Below are positions 43,837 through 54,768 of a stretch of DNA of 64,000 nucleotides, piece after piece. The position numbers and the translations under genes were made by a program. Positions within the stretch are counted from its first letter, which is position 1, and each line of letters starts with the position of its first letter. Source of the DNA: Cymodocea nodosa (lineage: Eukaryota; Streptophyta; Magnoliopsida; Alismatales; Cymodoceaceae); NCBI GenBank assembly GCA_036874045.1, contig JAZBRI010000008.1:6711001-6775000 (forward strand), in the 5' to 3' direction. The notes under the pieces were generated by a model. That model saw only the letters and a program-made list of their open reading frames with translations. It ran no database searches and was not told the DNA's origin.

Positions 43837-45333
43837 GGGTTTTTAGGCGTATAACTCAACGTGAAGAGAAGTCGGGTTTAGAAATTAAATAAATATTGAA
43901 TAAAGTTTATTCAATCAAGGTACTTGAAATATTCAAGTATAACTCGTTGAGTTAACTAACCTAACGAGTAAAACACTGTCTAGAGGTAGTTTTACACGTT
44001 ACCTTATCTAACATAACGTCTAGTTAGTACACTTAAAACAATTTTCGGATGCTTCCAACTGAAACGTTCCGAAAACAACACACATGCTAAACTTAACATT
44101 ATCTTGAGAACATTGTAAACTATTTGAACATTTTGTCCTTTGAATCTAAAATAGTTTATTTGACTTTTTAAATTATTTCATCAAGATTTTAAGAGGACAT
44201 TAATTCAGATTAACTAAGATTTGTATTCTAAATTATATTAATCTGTTTTCAACATTGTTAATCCTCCCCCTACAAATATACTTCAAATATATTCAATCAA
44301 AATACAAAATATACTTGTAGTGACAATAGATGTTAAGTAAAACTATACTTTTAAATTTCTTTTTAGAGACTTCCATTATCCTGACATCATCAAAAATGAT
44401 TTCCAGAATCAATTCCAACTGTATATAAATCAAAACACAACTTTCAACTCAATGTGATTAATTCAAGGAGAATAAAAGAATGTATCTCAAATAAACATTT
44501 TCAAAAGTACTAATGTTGATTCAATAAATCAGTAGTCATATTGGTAGAAACTATATGTGATTCAAAGATATCTGTAATTAATGAAACAACTTTTTCTTTT
44601 CAAAACAATAAATATTGATAATTTTCTTTAAAAGTTAGATTGAAAAGCTTGAATCATACAAGAGCTTTCTAATGTACCCGTGTAATGAGCTTTCAGTCAA
44701 CAATCCCAGATCTGATCAGGACCTTAGGTTGCCAGATTTAAAGAATCCATTTTCAAGACAACAATCCTTACATACCTATCTGCTCAAGTACAAAAGGCTC
44801 ATGATCAAACTGATCAATAAACTCTCAAAGATTTTCACTTTGTAAGCACTTTTCATTTTAAGCACAGTATATATATATTCCATTAATACCGATGCAATAA
44901 AACACAAATCTCATACAATTTTTACTTCTATGATTGTACTGAGAATATGAATCAGTTTCAATAAGCTTATACTTTTGATTAAAAGTTTAAGATGAGTTAC
45001 ATATATCTTATTCTACAAGTTTAATCAATTAACTCAAATTTATGCATGATCATATGCATTTTCCTTGATTCAAAGAAAACATTTAATCAAAATTTCAGAA
45101 TGTCAAAAGTATTTAATGTTTTTCATTTACACTTCCACTTAAAATCGTAAAAACCATTAAAATTGATAAACTACTTAAAATCAATAAGATACTACTATGA
45201 TTTTACAATAAATACATAGTATCTTAAACAGTAGTTTAGATATTACTTTAGATATTTATAATAAATATATAATATCTATGAGGTGAACAACATCATCAAC
45301 AGTATTTATCTTTTTATGTGGAGTTTAAGCATT
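43837..45333 (-). mobile_element. Noncoding module between pol and ORF-X (Copia-3)
   Basis: About 1.5 kb without a supported ORF. Core at 44645-44835; internal purine tract at 44262-44271. It is clearly homologous to the Copia-2 module and, more weakly, to 17383-18684 of the Athila-like unit. Confidence 0.8.
44645..44835 (-). repeat. 190-bp conserved core, copy in Copia-3
   Basis: Complete copy with CCCAGATCTGATCAGGACC and TTAGGTTGCCAG. Confidence 0.85.
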
Positions 45334-48300
45334 TTACACATCACATAGCCTACAAATACCTAAATTTAATCTAATGTTGCAGAATGTATTTTCGTCTAAA
45401 GGTTTTGTAAATATATCAGCTAATTGATTTTTACTAAACACAAATTCTAATTTAATTTTTTCTTTAATTACATTATCTCTTAGAAAATGATGTCTAACCT
45501 CTATATGCTTTGCTCTTGAATGTAATACAGGATTTTTGGAAAGATTTATTGCAGAACTACTGTCACAATAAATTTCAGTTGTATCATAAGATAATCCAAA
45601 ATCTTCTAAAGTTTGCCTTATCCATAGAATCTGAGTGCAACATAGTGCAGCAGCAACATATTCAGCTTCTGTAGTAGAAAGTACTACACAGTTTTGCTTT
45701 TTACTAAACCATGACACCAAATTATTTCCCAATAATTGACATGTGCCACTGGTACTCTTTCTATCAGATTTAGATCCTGCATAATCAATATCAGTATATC
45801 CTATAAGATCTATTGAATTATCCTTAGAATAATACAGTCTGAAATTTTTAGTTCCTTGTATATATCTAAATATTCTTTTAACTGCAATTGAGTGTGATTT
45901 TTTAGGATTAGATTGAAATCTAGCACAAACACACACAACAAACAAAATATCAAGTCTACTTGCAGTCAAATAAAGTAAAGAACCAATCATACTTCTGTAT
46001 TTTCTTTGATCTATAGATTTTCCTATGTCATCAATATCTAACTTTAAAGAAGTACTCATAGGAGGTCCTCGAATCCTTGTATCATTAAAATTAAATTTCT
46101 TAAGCATTTCATCTGCATATTTTTCCTGATTTAAAAATATACCTTTATCCATTTACTTAATTTGAAGTCCTAGAAAATATGAAAGTTCTCCTATCATACT
46201 CATTTCAAACTGATTAGTCTTCTCTTCAGAGAATATTTCTATCAACTTATTAGAGGTCGCTCCAAAGATTATATCATCCACGTATATTTGAACAACAATC
46301 TGATCTTTACCATCTCTCTTAATAAATAGAGTATGATCCACTTTTCCCATGATATAGCCTTTTTCTATTAAAAAAGTAGACAATCTTTCATACCATGATC
46401 TAGGTGCTTGCTTCAAACCATATAAGGCTTTCTTCAATTTATACACAAAGTCAGGATTTTTAATATCTTCAAATCCAGGTGGTTGTTTGGCATAGACTTC
46501 TTCATTAATTAAACCATTTAGAAATGCACTCTTTACATCCATTTGATATAATTTAAAATCCATATAATAAGCATAGGCCAATAATATTCTAATACTTTCT
46601 AACCTAGCCACAGGAGCAAATGTTTCATCATAATCTAATCCTTCTTCCTGTGTATACCCTTGGGCAACTAATCTAGCTTTATTCCTTATAACTTGACCAG
46701 TTTCGTTAGTTTTGTTTCTAAAGATCCACTTTGTACCTATTATGGACTGATTTTCTAGTGGAGGGACTAATTCCCATACATCATTTCTAATGAATTGATT
46801 TAGTTCTTCTTGCATTGCCACTATCCAATTTTCATTAGATAATGCTTCTTGTATATTCCTTGGTTCCACCATAGAAACAAACATACACATACTATTTAAA
46901 TTTACTGAAGCTCTAGTTTTAACTCCCTCATTAATATTACCAATGACTTGAGTAATGGGATGTGATGAAGAATAACGCCAATTTCTCTAATTGTCCTCAA
47001 TATTCTCATCAGCATCTGAAGGTACATCACTTTCATCATTAGTTTGATCATTTAAGTTCATACTTTTGATTTTCTCAAATAAATCATCAATCTCTCTATT
47101 GATCTCTAACTCTTTTGGAAGATTGATCAAATCATCATTATCAGCTTCATTATTAGCTTTAGATTGAGATTCTTTAAGAGAATTTTCATTGAAGCTTGCA
47201 TGAAGGGTTTCTTCAATAGTCCTAGAAGTCTTGTTATATACTTTATAGGCTTTACTTCTAGTAGAGTAACCTATAAAAATTCCTTCCACTGATTTGGCTT
47301 GAAATTTATTCCTTTTATCCTTAGTATCTAGAGTAAAACACTTGCAGCCAAATGGTTTCATATAGGAAATTTTTGGAACCCTATTAAACATAATTTCAAA
47401 AGGAGTTTTATTAACATGAGGTCTTAAATGACTTCTGTTAATAACATAACAAGCTGTATTTACTGCTTCATCCCAAAGATTTTGAGGTAACTTATATTCA
47501 TTCAACATAGTTCCGACCATTTCTTGAAGTGATCTATTCTTTCTCTCAACAACACCATTTTGACATGGTGCTCTTGGAAAAGAAAATTTGTGATCAATGC
47601 CATGCTCATTACAATAGTTATCCATTTGATCAATATCAAATTCAGTTCCATGATCACTCCTAAGTTTTTGAATAGAGACACTCTGCTCATTTTGAACAAA
47701 ATTGCAAAACATTTTAAATTTTTCAAAAACTTCTGTCTTAGATGCTAGAAAATATACCCAAGTGTATCTAGAGAAGTCATCTACTAAAACAAATACATAC
47801 CGTTTACCACCAAGACTCATGATTCTTGTTGGTCCAAATAGATCCATATGTATAAGTTCTAAGACTCTCTTGCTTGAAATATTAGTTTTGAATTTAAAAG
47901 AGTTTTTGTGAAGTTTACTTAACTCACATGCATGACACATAAAGTCCTTTGAGTATTTAATCTTTGGTAAACCTCTCATTAAATGTTTTCTAGATAGTTT
48001 ATGTAATAGTTTCATATTTATATGCCCAATCCTTCTATGCCATAGATATGCATCACTAGTTTCAACTAGCAAACATGAATTTAAATCAACTACACCAGAA
48101 GGTAAAGATAAAATACATACAGAACCTTTTCTTTTAGCAATAAACTTAATTTCATCTGTATTTTTATCAATTATTTTGCATACATTATCTTCAAACAATA
48201 CATAATATCCATTTTCAGTTAGTTTTATGACATTCAGCAAATTAAATTCTAGGTTTTCTACATATAGTACATTCGAAATAACACAAGTAGGAGTTATTTG

Positions 48301-48465
48301 AACATTGCCCACACCTATGATTTTATCTTTGCTTTTGTTTCCAAATGTTACACTTCCTTTCATGGTATTTGTAAAATTTTGTAATAGACTTTTCTGTCCG
48401 GTCATGTGACTTGACACTCCACTATCCAAGATCCATTTTGATGTTGTTTCCTCCTGCAACACAAA
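45334..48465 (-). pseudogene. Copia-3 pol, nearly intact (two stops)
   Basis: Protease WILDSGVSSHMTG (about 48390-48430). Integrase: LWHRRIGHINMKLLHKL...CHACELSKL; DDE residues in HMDLFGPT, RSDHGTEFD and VVERKNRS; GYSTRSKAYKVYN near its C-terminus; open to 46987. A TAG (EDN-stop-RNW) then splits off RT at 46153-46890 (formally from about 46984), with WIFRNKTNETGQV, KSAFLNGLINEEV, YGLKQAPRSWYERL and YVDDIIFGATS. A TAA (IK-stop-MDKG) precedes RNase H (45334-46152: DIDYAGSKSDRKSTSGTCQL, STTEAEYVAAALCC). All catalytic residues are present. Two C-to-T-type stops are the only obvious defects, so this is the best-preserved pol here. Confidence 0.93.
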
Positions 48466-49712
48466 TTAAGAAAAACTTTTTCTTGGTACCCAATGTTGTT
48501 GAGGACCAAGTTCATTAAACACATAATTCTTCTTTTTGTTTAAAAATAGTTTAACATTATCATTTATATTCTTATTAGTTGTAAATACTATTGATTTATG
48601 ATTAGCTTCATACTCACATATAACATTATTGCTTTTACAATCATTCTTTTTGTTTACAGATGTAGTATAATCAAGACCAAACAGATTTTTATCAGATGTT
48701 AATTTATTTTGGTCATGCTTATACATTTCAGTAAGTTCATACCAAGATTTTGTACTTGTATTAACATTTTCTGTACATACAAAATCTTTTTCTGCACAAG
48801 AATTTTTAGTTTTATCACATGTAGAATGAGTAATTGGTCTAATACCAGTGTATTGAATTACATGCTCAGGTTTATGAATTTTCAGTTTACTACAATTGTT
48901 TGAAATTTTAGAAACTGAATTTCCAGAACAAGAAACAAGATTTTTAGAAACATTTATAGTCATGTTAGAAGTACAATTTGACAAATCACATTGATTTATA
49001 TTATTACTGCATGATTCATCCCTTGAAGTACCTACTTCTACATATTTATTACCTTCATTTTTAGTTTGTTGTGACTTAGTGATTCATTTAATTGAACTTC
49101 ATAAGCTGTTAAATTTCCTATAAGTTCATTCATAGTATAAACATTTAAATCTCGTGATTCCTCAATTGATGTTACTTTCTGAGACCATTTAGAACTTAGG
49201 GATCTTAGAATTTCCCTCACCAAATACTTCTGTTCAAAATTCTTTCCTAAACATTTTAAAGAGTTTATGATATCAAGAAATCTGGAAAACATCTCAGAAA
49301 CATTTTCATCTTCATGCATCTTAAAGAGTTCATACTTATGAATCAACATGTTTATTTTAGTCTCTTTAACTTGAGAAGTACGTTCATGTGAAACTTCTAA
49401 TGCATGCCACACCTCATAAGCAGATTTATATGCCGACATTTTGTTGAATTGTTCATAACTCAATACACAAAATAAAATATTTAAGCCCTTCGCATTCAGA
49501 GTTTCATTTTCTTTTTCAGTAATTGTCCAAGTATTATAAGAAGTAGTTAACAGAGTATATGGTTTAGAAATCATGAACCACAACTTATGATCTATACTTT
49601 GAAGAAAAATAGTCATCCTATATTTCCAACATTAAAAATGTGTTCCATCAAATAAAGGAGGACAATTAAGATTTTGGCCATATAATGAAAAATTACCATT
49701 TCCAGTAGCCAT
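48466..49712 (-). pseudogene. Copia-3 gag with internal deletion of the zinc knuckle
   Basis: Gag starts at 49712 (MATGNGNFSLYGQN...). The UBN2 domain (49038-49616) is open: KLWFMISKPYTLLTTSYN, YEVWHALEVSHERTSQVKE, FSRFLDIINSLKCLGK. At about 49050 the sequence jumps from HNKLKMK to GNKYVEVGTSRDESC, so about 990 bases present in Copia-2 (31332-32321), including the CCHC knuckle, are missing; the joint has ATGAA microhomology. The C-terminal part 48466-48984 is open and ends RKSFS-TAA just before pol. The N-terminal 30 codons contain small frame errors. Confidence 0.85.
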
Positions 49713-49898
49713 CTTACCTTAGATTTTTCAACCTATTTGATTTTAAACAGTCTAAAAGCTTTAAAACAACTTGAACCTTAAATCAATAAAGTTAAATGTA
49801 TGCTCAGATATTACTTTATGTTTAAAAACAAGGAAGGTAGAATAAGCAATGATATTAAATAAGTTGGTATAGATTTTATATCAAAGATTATTAACAAA

Positions 49899-49910
49899 GC
49901 TTTGATACCA
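49899..49910 (-). other. Primer binding site, initiator tRNA-Met (Copia-3)
   Basis: Minus strand TGGTATCAAAGC, one change from the exact site, two bases from the LTR end. Confidence 0.9.
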
Positions 49911-49912
49911 CT

Positions 49913-51226
49913 TGTAGGATCGTATGGCCACACAAGAGGGGGGTGAATTGTGTATTTTTAATATTTTCTTAAATATAATTGAAACTTTAAAACTCAAAAA
50001 CAAGTCAAGACATTGTTTTCATGAAATCATTTTTATTCAAGGTTTCAATTACAATATACAATTCAATTCTCCTCAGAAATTGTAGATGCAATTATATTTC
50101 GATACCATGTTTCATCTATACAATTTCATAACTACAAACAAAGAGAACTAATTTGTGGAATTTAAAACATTTCTCCCTGTTTGAGATCTTTCTTCTTCTT
50201 CTTCTTCTTCTTTCTTCTTCAACAATTCTTCAGTGACGAATATCTTGTCTTTTTATGCTTCACCGAATTTGCTTTCTTCTAATACTTCAAATCTTCAGTG
50301 ATGAAAATCTTACCTTTTTATGTTTCACTGAATTTTCTTCCACTTGAGAGATTTTGCTTGAAGAGGTATTTTTGATTCCTAAAAAAGATTTTTCTTTTGG
50401 TGTGCAGGGATGGTTTGATCAACGAAAATTCTATGCCTTTTATACTGTATCTTCATTTCTTGCATATCCTTCACATTTAACCACTACCAGTTTTCCATTT
50501 CTCCACGTCTTTTCTTTTTCCTTCATCGAAACACACACATTCTAACCCACGTTTATATTTTGAATTTTCTTTAATCGTTAGTCCTAGATCTCTGAAAAAA
50601 TTCCTACAAAATATACTTTCTCGTCCAAAAATTTTTCATTAATGTAATAAGAAGTCATTACTTTAATGTTAACTAAATGAGTTACACAAGTATATATATA
50701 TAACTTAACGTTTCTAATTTAACGAGTTCCTCATGTGCCATTTCACGTGACAAGTACTGTAGCTAACTCAACGAACTAAGTCTGTGGTGTTATGCTAACT
50801 CAACGAACCAGCTTAACCTTTCTTTCGGAAGGTTAAACGATAACTCACCGAAAACAGTTTATGTTTCGGATAGTTATGGATGTAAGTCATCGAAAAACTC
50901 TTTGTATTATAAAACTAGTGAGACATGTGTCAAGACCTGAAAACATGACTTAAGTTACCTTTCAAATAGTTACGATTGTAAGTCTCCAAAAAAAAAAAAC
51001 TTTAACTCACCGATTCAGTAATAAACAAATGTTTTTATAATAAGAATTTTACCACGTGCAAAAATAACAACTTAAGTTTATAACGCTAACCTAACGCGTT
51101 GCCTTAGTGTTCAATATAGCAACTCAATGTGTTTAGTTATGTTAACTTAACGAGTTAAACATGTGTACCTCACGTGATACAATACAACATTCATAACTTA
51201 TAATTTCACTACGTGTATAACACTAA
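49913..51226 (-). repeat. 5' LTR of Copia-3, distal part deleted
   Basis: GATCCTACA end at 49913. It matches the 3' LTR to about 40667 and then stops at 51226, so roughly the first 410 bases of the LTR (including its TGTTGAG terminus) are lost. A TATA box is at 50436-50444. A CTT microsatellite lies at 50188-50215. Confidence 0.88.
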
Positions 51227-51229
51227 TTT

Positions 51230-51621
51230 CACTGAAGATTTAAAGTATCAGAAGAAAGCAAATTCAGTAAAGCATAAAAAGATAAGATATTCATCACTGA
51301 AGAATTGCTGAAGAAGAAAAAGAAGAAGAAGAAGAAGAAGAAGAAGAAAGATCTCAAACAGGGAGAAATGTTTTAAATTCCGCAAATTAGTTTTCTCTGT
51401 TTGTAGTTATGAAATTATTTAGTTGATACATGGTATCGAGATATATTTGCATCTACAATTTCTGAGGAGAATTGAATTGTATATTGTAATTGAAACCTTG
51501 AATAAAAATGGTTTTATGAAAACAATGTCTTGACTTGGTTTTGAGTTTTAAAGTTTCAATTATATTCGAAAAAAAAAAAAACACAATTCACCCACCTGTT
51601 GTGTAGCCAAACGATCCTACA
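51230..51621 (+). repeat. 3' LTR remnant of Copia-2
   Basis: Plus-oriented last 392 bases of a copia LTR, from CACTGAAGATTTAAAG (as at 30093) to GATCCTACA at 51621. It includes a GAA microsatellite at 51312-51350. It closes Copia-2; the flank AAAGT matches GAAGT before 27700. Confidence 0.85.
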
Positions 51622-51680
51622 AAAGTAGTTACTATTGAAAGAAATATAAAAGAAGAGGAGAAAAATCATGTGAAGGGTGT
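51622..51680 (+). repeat. Athila-like LTR-e, second piece
   Basis: 59 bases (AAAGTAGTTACTATTGAAAG...) that continue 27699 when compared with LTR-b and LTR-c in reverse (13850-13900, 16690-16740). Sandwiched between Copia-2 and Copia-4. Confidence 0.8.
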
Positions 51681-52705
51681 TGTAGGATCGTATGGTTACA
51701 CAAGAGGGGGGTGAATTGTGTTTTTCAATATTTTCGAATATAATTGAAACTTTAAAACTCACACTACTTTCATAAAATCATTTTTATTCAAGGTTTCAAT
51801 TACAATATACAATTAAATTCTCCTTAGAAATTGTAGATGCAATTATATCTCGATACCATGTATCATCTAAACAATTTCATAACTACAAATAGAGAAAACT
51901 AATTTGAGGAATTTAAAACATTTCTCCCTGTTTGAGATCTTTCTTCTTCTTCTTCTTCTTTCTTCTTCAGCAATTCTTCAGTGACGAATATCTTGTCTTT
52001 TTATGCTTCACTAAATTTGCTTTCTTCTGATACTTCAAATCTTCAGTGACGTAAATCTTACCTTTTTATGCTTCACTGAATTTTCTTCCACCTGAGAGCT
52101 TTTCCCCGAAAAGATGTTTTTGATCCTTAAAAAGATTTTTTGTTTTGTGTGTAGGGATAATTTGATCAATGAGAATTCTATGCCTTTTATACTATATCTT
52201 CATTTCATGCATATCCTCCACGTTTAATCATTACCAGTTTTCTACTTCTTCACGTCTTTTCTTTTTCCTTCATCGAAATACACACGTTTTGACCCATGTT
52301 TACATTTCAAATTTTCTTTAATCATCAGTCTTGGATCTTTGAAAAATTTCCTACAAAATAAACTTTTTGTCCAAAATTTTTCATCAGTATAATAAGAAGT
52401 CGTTACTTTAATGTTAACTAAATGAGTAACATAAGTATATATATATAACTTAATGTTTCTAACTTAACGAGTTCCTTATGTGCCAATTCACGTGACTAGT
52501 ACTATAGCTAACTCAACAAACTAAGTCTGTGGTGTTATGGATAATTCAACGAACCATCTTCGTTGTGTTATGATAACTCAACGAACTAGTAATATACAAA
52601 TGTTTTTATAATAAGAATTTTACCACGTGCAAAAAATAACAACTTAAGTTTTATAATGCTAACCTAATGCGTTGCCTTAATGTTCAATATAGCAACTCAA
52701 CGCAT
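51681..52705 (-). repeat. 3' LTR of Copia-4, truncated
   Basis: Ends GATCCTACA at 51681. It matches other copia LTRs to CAACTCAACGCATT at about 52705, then switches to the ORF-X promoter region (AGGGTTTTTAGGTGAGT). The LTR start and the whole of ORF-X are deleted between. Confidence 0.85.
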
Positions 52706-54190
52706 TAGGGTTTTTAGGTGAGTAACTCAACGTGTATAAGTCGGGTTTGGATTTCAAATGAGTATTGAATATAGTTTATTCAATTAAGATACCCGAAATA
52801 TTTAAATATAACTCGTTGAGTTAACTAACCTAACGAGTAAAACGTTATCTAGAGGCAGTTTTACATGTTACCTTATCTAACATAACGTCTAGTTAGTACA
52901 CTTAAAACAATTTTTAGATGCTTCCAACTGAAACGTTCCGAACACATCACAATAGCTAAACCTTATCATTTTCTTGAGAACATTGTAAACTATTATAACA
53001 TTCCTGTCCTTTAAATCTAAAATAGTTTGTTTGTCTTTTTAAATTATTTCATCAAGCTTTTAAGAGGACATTAATTCAGATGAACCAAGATTTGTATTTT
53101 GAATTATATTAATCTATTTTGGACATTGTTAATCCTCCCCCTACAAATATACTTCTTATATATTCAATAACATACAAAATATACTTGTATAACAATAGAT
53201 GTTAAGTATAACTATACTTTTAAATTTTCTTTTCAGAAACTTCCGTTATTCTGACTTTATCAAAAATGATTTCCAGAATCAATTCCTACTATATATGAAT
53301 CAAAACATAACTTTGAACTCAATATGATTAATTCATGGAGAATAAAAGAATGTATTTCAAATAAATGTTTTCAAAAGTACTAATGTTGATTCAATAAATC
53401 AATAGTCATATTGGTAGAAACTATATTCGATTCAAAGATATCTGTAATTAATGAAACAACTTTTTCTTTTCAAAACAGTAAATATTGATAATTTTCTTTA
53501 AAAGTTAGTTTGGAAAGCTTGAATCATATAAGAGCTTTCTAATGTACCTGTGTAATGAGCTTTCAGTCAATAATCCTAGATCTGATCAGGACCTTAGGTT
53601 GCCAGATTTAAAGAATCCTTTTTCAGGACAACAATCCTTAAATACCTATCTGCTCAAGTACAAAAGGCTCATGATCAAACTGATCAATAAACTCTCAAAG
53701 ATTTTCACTTTGTAAGCACTTTTCATTTTAAGCATAGTATATATGTATTCCATTAATATAGATGCAATAAAACACAAATCTCATACAATTTTTACTTCTA
53801 TGATTGTACTGAGAATATGAATCAGTTTCAATAAGCTTATACTTTTGATTAACAATTTAAGATGAGTTACATATAACTTATTCTACAAGTTTAATCAATT
53901 AAGTCAAATTTATGCATGATCATATGCACTTTCCTTGATTCAAAGAAAACACTTAATCAAAATTTTAGAATGTCAGAAGTATTTAATGTTTTTCATTTAC
54001 ACTTCCACTTAAAATTGTAAAACCATTAAAATTGATAAACTACTTAAAATCAATAAGATACTACTATGATTTTACAATAAATACATAGTATCTTAAGTAG
54101 CAGTTTAGATATTTATGATAAGTATATAATATCTATGAGGTGAACAACATCATCAATATTATTTATCTTTTTATGTGGAGTTTAAGTAAT
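52706..54190 (-). mobile_element. Noncoding module of Copia-4
   Basis: 1.48 kb homologous to the other copia modules, with the core at 53516-53705 and internal purine tract at 53133-53142. It is kept although both neighbouring coding regions were lost. Confidence 0.8.
53516..53705 (-). repeat. 190-bp conserved core, copy in Copia-4
   Basis: Complete copy, beginning AAAGCTTGAATCATATAAGAG on the plus strand. Confidence 0.85.
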
Positions 54191-54580
54191 TTACACATCA
54201 CATAGCCTACAAGTACTCAAATTTAATCTAATGTTGCAGAATGTATTTTCGTCTAGAGGTTTTGTAAATATATCAACTAATTGATTTTTACTAGACACAA
54301 ATTCTAATTTAATTTTTCCTTTAACTACGTTATCTCTTAGAAAATGATGTCCAACCTCTATATGTTTTGCTCTAGAATGTAATATAGGATTTTTGGAAAG
54401 ATTTATTGCAGAATTACTGTCATAATAAATCTCAGTTGTATCATAAGATAATCCAAAATCTTTTAAGGTTTGCCTTATCCATAGAATCTAAGTGCAACAT
54501 AGTGTAGCAGCAACATATTCAGCTTCGATAGTAGAAAGTGCTACACAGTTTTGCTTTTTACTAAACCATGACACCAAATT
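54191..54580 (-). pseudogene. RNase H C-terminal fragment of Copia-4
   Basis: Last 130 codons or so of pol: LVSWFSKKQNCVALSTIEAEYVAATLC..., DSNSAINLSKNPILHSRAKHIEVGHHFL, KNQLV-IFTKPLDENTF, ending CDV at 54191. It has a TAA or TAG at two Gln positions. At 54580 it joins gag-leader sequence. Confidence 0.8.
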
Positions 54581-54754
54581 ATTTCAACCTATTTGATTTT
54601 AAACACCCTAAAAACTTTAAAACAACTTGAGCCTTAAATCAAGAAAGTTAAACGTATGCTCAGATGTTAATGTCTGTTTAAAAACAAGGAAGGCAGAATA
54701 AGCAATGATATTAAATAAGTTGGTATCGATTTTATATCAAAGATTATTAACAAA

Positions 54755-54766
54755 GCTCTCATACCA
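54755..54766 (-). other. Primer binding site, initiator tRNA-Met (Copia-4)
   Basis: Minus strand TGGTATGAGAGC, one change from the exact site. Confidence 0.88.
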
Positions 54767-54768
54767 CT

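Larger units (their letters stand above)
39362..51226 (-). mobile_element. Copia-3: most complete Sirevirus-type element, inserted in Copia-2 ORF-X
   Basis: Minus strand: 5' LTR 49913-51226 (distal end deleted), primer site, gag, pol, module, ORF-X, terminal purine tracts, 3' LTR 39362-41077. Both LTRs carry the same 185-bp TTCGG-type block, so they belong together. The right boundary joins Copia-2 LTR sequence at about 51227-51230 without the expected LTR end, which indicates a deletion across the junction. Confidence 0.88.
27700..51621 (+). mobile_element. Copia-2: plus-strand Sirevirus-type element, interrupted by two insertions
   Basis: It begins TGTTGAGTATT at 27700 and its 3' LTR ends GATCCTACA at 51621. 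Flanks are GAAGT (27695-27699) and AAAGT (51622-51626), a five-base duplication with one change; the Athila-like LTR-e continues on both sides. Order: 5' LTR, primer site, gag, pol, module, ORF-X, then Copia-3 inserted in ORF-X, then a 3' LTR remnant. The ORF-X C-terminus and the first 1.2 kb or so of the 3' LTR were deleted together with the end of Copia-3. Confidence 0.85.

Noticed and set aside
47702..47911. Plus-strand ORF also seen at 63506-63715 and in reverse at 33479-33688
   Set aside because: Antisense shadow of the integrase core (HMDLFGPTRIMSLGG region).
51312..51350. GAA/CTT repeats in several LTRs (also 50188-50215, 51945-51960)
   Set aside because: Ordinary microsatellite growth in the LTR leader; no CRISPR-like spacing.
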